The position numbers and the translations under genes are program-made. A model generated the notes under the pieces. That model did no database searches, was not told the origin of the DNA, and worked only from the letters and a program-made list of their open reading frames with translations. A stretch of DNA of 64,000 nt from Dasania marina DSM 21967 (GTDB lineage: Bacteria > Pseudomonadota > Gammaproteobacteria > Pseudomonadales > Dasaniaceae): the NCBI RefSeq assembly GCF_000373485.1, contig NZ_KB891587.1, positions 122,086-186,085 of the forward strand. The letters run 5' to 3'. Below, one piece after another: positions 58,873-64,000 of this stretch (its first letter is position 1; each line of letters begins with the position of its first letter).

Positions 58873-60981
58873 TTAACCTTGGGTTTTTGCGATTATCAAA
58901 TCCGCAACATTTTTTGGTGCCGGAGAATATTTCTCAAACTCCATGGTGAAGGTTGCCCGCCCTTGGGTTGCGGAACGCAAATCAGTGGCATAACCAAACA
59001 TTTCACCAAGTGGCACCTCAGCATTAACGACCTTGCCTGAGGCATTTTCGTCCATACCTAAAATCATACCGCGACGACGGTTCAAATCACCGACAACGTC
59101 ACCCATATTCTCTTCAGGAGTTACCACTTCTACTTTCATGATGGGTTCCAGCAGCTCAGCGCCACCTTGTTGAGCTAGCTTTTTAGTTGCCATTGACGCC
59201 GCAACCTTAAAAGCCATCTCGTTAGAATCCACATCATGGAAAGATCCATCATACAGAGTTGCCTTCAGGCCTAGCAGGGGGTAACCCGCCAACACGCCAT
59301 TCTGCATTTGCTCTGCAACACCTTTTTCTATCGCCGGTATATATTCGCGAGGAACAGTACCACCAACGATTTCATTGATAAACTCTAATTTCTCAGCATT
59401 GGCATCTTCGCCTGGCTCAAACTTAATCCAAACATGCCCATACTGGCCGCGACCACCCGACTGACGAACAAATTTGCCCTCAATCTCTATGGTCGCAGTA
59501 ATGGCCTCACGATAGGCCACCTGCGGCTTACCGATATTCGCCTCAACGCCAAACTCGCGGCGCATCCTATCAACCAATATATCCAGGTGCAATTCACCCA
59601 TGCCCGATATAATGGTTTGACCCGACTCTTCATCGGTTTTTACCCTAAAAGAAGGGTCTTCTTGCGCCAATTTGCCCAAGGCTACACCCATTTTCTCCTG
59701 GTCGGGAACCGATCGTGGCTCTACCGCAACGGAAATAACGGGCTCTGGAAACTCCATACGCTCCAACACAATGACATTGCCGGGGTCGCACAGCGTATCG
59801 CCTGTCGTTACATCCTTCAGGCCGATGGCAGCGGCTATGTCGCCCGCCAACACCTCTTTAATTTCTTGCCTGTCATTCGCGTGCATCTGCACCATACGGC
59901 CGACACGTTCTTTTTTCATTTTTACCGAGTTATACACCGCGGTGCCGCTCTCCAATCTCCCCGAATACACTCGAAAGAAAGTCAGCGTACCCACGAAAGG
60001 GTCGGTAGCAATCTTAAAGGCCAAAGCAGCAAAGGGCGCATCATCATCTGCAACTCTAGTTGCCGGAGTCTCATCTTTGTCGTCGAGGTGACCCTCGATA
60101 GCTTTAACCTCTTCGGGCGAAGGCATGTACTGAATGACTGCATCCAACATAGCCTGCACACCCTTGTTCTTGAAGGCCGAACCACCAAGAACCGGTACAA
60201 TTTCGTTCGCTAGCGTGCGCTTACGTATGCCAGCAATAATCTCTTCTTCGCTCAGCGCTTCGCCTTCTAAGTACTTATTCATTAGCTCATCAGTGGCCTC
60301 AGCCGCCGACTCCACCATGAACTCACGCATCGCTACACACTCATCCATAAGGTCAGCTGGAATTTCGCCGTAATCAAAGGTCATACCCTGATCTTCGGCA
60401 TTCCAGTGTATGGCTTTCATTTTGACGAGGTCGACTACCCCTTCAAAGCCTTCCTCAGACCCTATGGTCATCTGCAGAGGCACTGGATTTGCCCCCAGAC
60501 GCGCCTTAAGCTGAGCAATCACCTTATGAAAGTCAGCCCCGGCTCTATCCATCTTGTTGACGAACACTAGCCGTGGCACTTCATATTTGTTGGCCTGACG
60601 CCACACGGTTTCAGTTTGCGGCTGAACACCGGAGGAACCACACAACACCACCACCGCACCATCTAATACCCGCAGCGAACGCTCCACCTCTATAGTGAAG
60701 TCGACGTGCCCAGGTGTATCGATAATATTGATACGATGCTGATCAAATTGCTGCTGCATACCCGCCCAAAAACAGGTGGTAGCCGCGGAGGTAATGGTAA
60801 TACCTCGTTCTTGCTCTTGCTCCATCCAATCCATGGTGGCCGCGCCATCATGAACCTCACCAATTTTGTGTGACAGACCCGTATAGAACAACACGCGCTC
60901 GGTAGTTGTGGTTTTACCCGCATCTACGTGCGCACAAATACCGATGTTCCGGTACCGTCTTATGGGTGTTTTACGCGCCAC
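58873..60981 (-). CDS. fusA: Elongation factor G
   Basis: 702 residues (E. coli 704). [13 protein letters not shown] is the P-loop, [14 protein letters not shown] the switch region, [10 protein letters not shown]3 and [11 protein letters not shown]4; domain IV and V follow, with [15 protein letters not shown]. It drives translocation and, with RRF, ribosome recycling. It lies between rpsG (71-bp gap) and tuf. Confidence 0.98.
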   Translation of the reverse strand: MARKTPIRRYRNIGICAHVDAGKTTTTERVLFYTGLSHKIGEVHDGAATMDWMEQEQERGITITSAATTCFWAGMQQQFDQHRINIIDTPGHVDFTIEVERSLRVLDGAVVVLCGSSGVQPQTETVWRQANKYEVPRLVFVNKMDRAGADFHKVIAQLKARLGANPVPLQMTIGSEEGFEGVVDLVKMKAIHWNAEDQGMTFDYGEIPADLMDECVAMREFMVESAAEATDELMNKYLEGEALSEEEIIAGIRKRTLANEIVPVLGGSAFKNKGVQAMLDAVIQYMPSPEEVKAIEGHLDDKDETPATRVADDDAPFAALAFKIATDPFVGTLTFFRVYSGRLESGTAVYNSVKMKKERVGRMVQMHANDRQEIKEVLAGDIAAAIGLKDVTTGDTLCDPGNVIVLERMEFPEPVISVAVEPRSVPDQEKMGVALGKLAQEDPSFRVKTDEESGQTIISGMGELHLDILVDRMRREFGVEANIGKPQVAYREAITATIEIEGKFVRQSGGRGQYGHVWIKFEPGEDANAEKLEFINEIVGGTVPREYIPAIEKGVAEQMQNGVLAGYPLLGLKATLYDGSFHDVDSNEMAFKVAASMATKKLAQQGGAELLEPIMKVEVVTPEENMGDVVGDLNRRRGMILGMDENASGKVVNAEVPLGEMFGYATDLRSATQGRATFTMEFEKYSPAPKNVADLIIAKTQG

Positions 60982-61052
60982 TTTTATTACTCATTAGTGA
61001 TGAAAACAAGAACAGGGGCGCGACCAGCGCACCCCACCTAAACAAACCACAC

Positions 61053-61523
61053 CTAGAAACGGTAGTGTGAGAATGCCTTGTTCGCTTCAGCCATGCGATG
61101 TACATCTTCACGCTTTTTAACAGCAGAGCCCTTGCCCTGTGTTGCGTCGATGATTTCACCCGCCAAACGCTGACGCATAGATTTTTCACCACGACCACGT
61201 GAGTACTCAACCAACCAACGCATAGCCAAGGCATGGCGACGAGAAGGACGCACTTCTACAGGAACCTGATAGGTAGCACCACCTACACGGCGAGACTTAA
61301 CCTCAACCATAGGCGCGATAGCATCTAACGCTTCCACAAAAGACTCAATAGGATCTTTACCCAAACGCTCTTGAACAATTTCCAAGGCACCGTAAACAAT
61401 GCTTTCAGCGACGGATTTCTTACCACTAATCATTACGTGGTTCATAAACTTAGCTAGCGTCAAATCTCCGAACTTAGGATCCGGTAGAATTTCGCGCTTC
61501 GCGACAACTCTTCTTCTTGGCAT
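61053..61523 (-). CDS. rpsG: 30S ribosomal protein S7
   Basis: 156 residues from ATG at 61523, preceded by AAGGG 7 bases away; the frame opens ten codons earlier. [40 protein letters not shown] and [18 protein letters not shown] are diagnostic. It nucleates the 30S head and, in E. coli, represses the str operon by binding the rpsL-rpsG intercistronic RNA; that region here is long and structured. Confidence 0.98.
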   Translation of the reverse strand: MPRRRVVAKREILPDPKFGDLTLAKFMNHVMISGKKSVAESIVYGALEIVQERLGKDPIESFVEALDAIAPMVEVKSRRVGGATYQVPVEVRPSRRHALAMRWLVEYSRGRGEKSMRQRLAGEIIDATQGKGSAVKKREDVHRMAEANKAFSHYRF

Positions 61524-61751
61524 GATATAGCCCTTTTCTTCAGGTTTGCCCAAACACCAACTTCGCCATATCCCAGAATAGGGAGTGTGGGTGGCAGAGG
61601 TCTGGCCTTACTAAGGTTGAAATATTTACCTGCTGTTAACTGAATAACCTGCAAGGTACTGTTTAAACCGTTAAAACGTATGACAGTTTAGCTGTCAGCT
61701 TTTTGCCTACAGAGGGGGCAGAGCTAAAGATCTGTCCCCGTAGCCCTACGG
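61524..61751 (-). promoter_or_regulatory. rpsL-rpsG intercistronic region, structured; candidate S7 control site
   Basis: 228 bp without a gene. Stems visible by eye: GACAG/CTGTC (61682-61696), a GGGGGCAGA/TCTGTCCCC pair with one mismatch (about 61714-61739), and TAGCC/GGCTA (61741-61754, overlapping the rpsL end). In E. coli the equivalent spacer binds S7. Whether these stems form an S7 site is inference. Confidence 0.3.
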
Positions 61752-62126
61752 CTACTTCTTAGGACGCTTAGCACCATACTTAGAGCGAGCTTGCTTACGA
61801 TCAGCAACACCCGAAGTATCTAGGCTACCGCGAACAGTGTGATAACGCACACCGGGCAAATCTTTTACACGACCACCGCGTATAAGCACAACACTGTGTT
61901 CTTGTAGGTTGTGACCTTCACCGCCGATATACGAACTTACTTCGTAACCGTTGGTTAAACGTACACGACATACTTTACGTAACGCAGAATTAGGCTTTTT
62001 AGGCGTAGTAGTGTAAACACGAGTGCACACACCACGGCGCTGCGGACAAGCCTGCAATGCAGGAACGTCGCTTTTTTGAACCTTACGTTTTCTCGGCTTA
62101 CGAACCAACTGGTTGATCGTTGCCAT
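61752..62126 (-). CDS. rpsL: 30S ribosomal protein S12
   Basis: 124 residues, equal to E. coli. The decoding-centre loops [20 protein letters not shown] and [19 protein letters not shown] are intact, with Lys at the first streptomycin-resistance position (KPNSALRK) and Lys in VKDLPGV, i.e. the sensitive form. It is the first gene of the str operon, 189 bp after rpoC, with its own candidate promoter. Confidence 0.98.
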   Translation of the reverse strand: MATINQLVRKPRKRKVQKSDVPALQACPQRRGVCTRVYTTTPKKPNSALRKVCRVRLTNGYEVSSYIGGEGHNLQEHSVVLIRGGRVKDLPGVRYHTVRGSLDTSGVADRKQARSKYGAKRPKK

Positions 62127-62238
62127 CTAACAAACTCCAAATCAATAAATTTTCAACGAAACCGCTAAAAACAGGGCTTCCCCGGCGCCAGCGGCAGAGA
62201 TTTACCTGGCGCAGCCAAATAAACCTCGTTAAAAAGGC

Positions 62239-62263
62239 GAGCGCGAATTCTATAGACGCGCTC
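62239..62263 (-). terminator. Hairpin between rpoC and rpsL
   Basis: GAGCGCG (62239-62245) and CGCGCTC (62257-62263) pair around an 11-base loop; on the minus strand the stem is followed by GCC and T5. It could terminate rpoC transcription, but it overlaps the candidate rpsL -10 element, so its role is uncertain. Another stem, AGAGGGT/ACCCTCT (62287-62311), lies directly after the rpoC stop without a T-run. Confidence 0.45.
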
Positions 62264-62275
62264 AACCCTAGTCAA
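62247..62275 (-). promoter_or_regulatory. Candidate str-operon promoter (rpsL)
   Basis: Minus strand: TTGACT (62275-62270), 17-bp spacer, TAGAAT (62252-62247), then TCGCGCTCG. It lies about 120 bp before rpsL. The GC-rich discriminator is the type linked to stringent control in enteric bacteria. Confidence 0.65.
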
Positions 62276-62315
62276 GAGTTTTACTCAGAGGGTAATGCAA
62301 TATCACCCTCTCAGA

Positions 62316-64000
62316 TTAACTCCCTTCTTTTAAAGCCTCAGTCAGTGCCGCTTCTATATCAGCAGCGCTAACAGTGGCCGTGTCAACAGCCCGCCCTTCT
62401 TCCTTGCGACGCTTGCGCTCGGCATGATATGCCAAACCCGTACCCGCAGGGATCAAGCGACCCACTACCACGTTTTCTTTCAAGCCGCGTAAATGATCGC
62501 GCTTGCCGGTTACAGCAGCCTCGGTCAACACGCGAGTGGTTTCCTGGAACGATGCCGCCGAAATAAACGACTCCGTCGCCAAAGAGGCCTTGGTAATACC
62601 CAACAACACACGCTCGTAAGCTGCGGTAATTTTGTCTTCCGCGGTCAAACGCTCGTTCTCTTCCAGTACGCGGGTGTATTCCACCTGCTCACCTTTAATC
62701 AAGGACGAATCACCTGAGGTGCCTATGTCAGCCTTACGTAGCATCTGACGACAGATAACCTCTATGTGCTTATCGTTGATCTTTACACCCTGCAGACGGT
62801 AAACCTCTTGAATCTCAGTGGTAATGTAGCGAGCTAGCTCCTCTACACCCTTGAGACGCAGGATATCGTGCGGGCTTAACGGACCTTCCGATACCATTTC
62901 ACCTTTGGCTACATGCTCACCCTCAAACACGGTGAGGTTACGCCACTTAGGGATTAAGGCCTCGTAGTGGTCAGCACCTTTATAGGTAGCACCATCAGTA
63001 GGTGTAATAACTAAACGGCGCTTGCCCTTAGTCTCTTTACCGAAGGTAACGGTACCTGAGATCTCAGCCAAAATAGCCGGCTCTTTCGGTTTACGTGCCT
63101 CAAACAAATCAGCAACCCGTGGCAGACCACCGGTAATATCACGAGTCTTTGAACTCTCCTGAGGAATACGGGCGATTACATCACCTTCCTGCACGATATT
63201 ACCATCGGCTAAACCGACTATGGCGTTAGCTGGCAAGAAGTAGCGCGCGGGCATATTAGTACCTGCCAAACACAACTCTTCGCCGTTATCGTCAACCAAG
63301 GTTACCGCTGGGCGCACTTCTTTACCGGAAGTTGGACGCTCGGCAGGGTCTATCACCGAAATAGAACTCAAACCCGTCAAATCATCGGTTTGGGTGTTAA
63401 CGGTAATACCGTTTTCCATACCGCTAAACTTAACCTTACCGGCCACTTCAGTAACAATAGGGTGAGTATGCGGATCCCAAGTGGCAACCACATCACCAGC
63501 CTCTACTACACCGTTATCGGCCACCTTAATTAAGGCACCATAAGGTAGTTTGTAGCGCTCGCGCTCACGACCCGTCTTGTCAGCAACCGCTAACTCACCT
63601 GAACGGCTTACTGCCACTAGGTAGCCATCAGAGCGAGTAACAAACTTCAGGTTATGCAAACGTACCGTACCGGCCTGCTTAACTTGGATATTATCCACCG
63701 CAGTCGCACGTGATGCCGCACCACCAATGTGGAAGGTACGCATGGTTAACTGGGTACCTGGCTCACCGATAGACTGTGCAGCAATAACACCCACTGCCTC
63801 ACCTACGTTGACCACATGGCCTCTAGCCAAGTCACGGCCGTAACAGGTAGCACACAGACCATAGCGGGTCTCACACGTAATAGCCGAGCGTACTAACACC
63901 TCGTCTATACCTAATTCTTCCAAGCGCTCTACATCACGCTCGTCGAACATACGGCCTTTTTCAAAGATTACGTCATTAGTACCAGGCATGATTACATCAA
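62316..64000 (-). CDS. rpoC: RNA polymerase subunit beta', C-terminal part
   Basis: The 3' part of rpoC, about 561 codons; it continues beyond the window. It begins inside the second zinc-binding region ([19 protein letters not shown]), then [20 protein letters not shown] of the bridge/trigger-helix area with [10 protein letters not shown], then the beta'-insert region and the C-terminal [18 protein letters not shown]. It ends LTEALKEGS. It precedes the str operon in the same direction. Confidence 0.97.
   Translation of the reverse strand, partial: DVIMPGTNDVIFEKGRMFDERDVERLEELGIDEVLVRSAITCETRYGLCATCYGRDLARGHVVNVGEAVGVIAAQSIGEPGTQLTMRTFHIGGAASRATAVDNIQVKQAGTVRLHNLKFVTRSDGYLVAVSRSGELAVADKTGRERERYKLPYGALIKVADNGVVEAGDVVATWDPHTHPIVTEVAGKVKFSGMENGITVNTQTDDLTGLSSISVIDPAERPTSGKEVRPAVTLVDDNGEELCLAGTNMPARYFLPANAIVGLADGNIVQEGDVIARIPQESSKTRDITGGLPRVADLFEARKPKEPAILAEISGTVTFGKETKGKRRLVITPTDGATYKGADHYEALIPKWRNLTVFEGEHVAKGEMVSEGPLSPHDILRLKGVEELARYITTEIQEVYRLQGVKINDKHIEVICRQMLRKADIGTSGDSSLIKGEQVEYTRVLEENERLTAEDKITAAYERVLLGITKASLATESFISAASFQETTRVLTEAAVTGKRDHLRGLKENVVVGRLIPAGTGLAYHAERKRRKEEGRAVDTATVSAADIEAALTEALKEGS

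Noticed and set aside
59434-60213. 259-codon plus-strand frame inside fusA
   Set aside because: It is antisense to highly conserved EF-G sequence and reflects codon bias, not a gene.

Overview
The window is a piece of a gammaproteobacterial chromosome. The evidence is the rpoC-rpsL-rpsG-fusA-tuf-rpsJ-to-rplQ super-operon, the fabA-fabB pair, and ssb and uvrA lying upstream of rplQ. An exosortase A (XrtA/PEP-CTERM) exopolysaccharide locus and moderate G+C suggest a marine, Cellvibrionales-like organism. That lineage call is an inference from gene content, not a match to a named genome.

1-14,000 is an XrtA-type exopolysaccharide locus, entered part way through. On the minus strand, a likely operon from 13,910 down encodes a polyprenyl-phosphate sugar transferase, an outer-membrane export lipoprotein, a Wzc-like chain-length protein, a ParA/BY-kinase-like ATPase with a degenerate P-loop, a beta-barrel outer-membrane protein and an A-T-TE single-module NRPS-like enzyme. 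Exosortase A with a fused EpsI domain faces it on the plus strand. A DUF3473-type polysaccharide deacetylase and a FemAB-like transferase follow on the minus strand, then a second deacetylase (plus) and the start of a glycosyltransferase (minus, cut by the window edge). No PEP-CTERM substrate protein is visible.

14,000-26,100 supplies sugar nucleotides and general metabolism: pgi, a TviB-type UDP-HexNAc dehydrogenase, a UDP-glucuronate 4-epimerase-like protein, ugd, phosphomannomutase/phosphoglucomutase and galU, then fabA-fabB, a degenerate RmlD-like protein with moaB, and ssb. Intergenic spacers here carry an unusual family of 7-bp-period repeats (TAGNGAC, TTGTAAC, AAGNNNN).

26,200-39,400 is an accessory block between ssb and uvrA, genes that are usually close neighbours. 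It holds a MocR-like regulator that lacks the PLP-binding lysine and has an extra C-terminal domain, two paralogous exported SxxK serine hydrolases, a TonB-dependent receptor, an MFS transporter and a nitrilase-superfamily hydrolase. Three promoter regions carry 22-bp-spaced direct repeats ending in CCA, which could be operators for the regulator. I read the block as a regulated uptake and hydrolysis system for an unidentified amide or ester compound. It is the best candidate for something undescribed.

39,500-64,000 is conserved core: uvrA, a tandem Usp protein, then the alpha, spc, S10 and str operons on the minus strand, ending in the 3' part of rpoC. Three candidate promoters there share a TTGA-N17-TAGAAT-like core followed by a GC-rich discriminator. 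No rRNA, tRNA, CRISPR array or insertion sequence was recognised.
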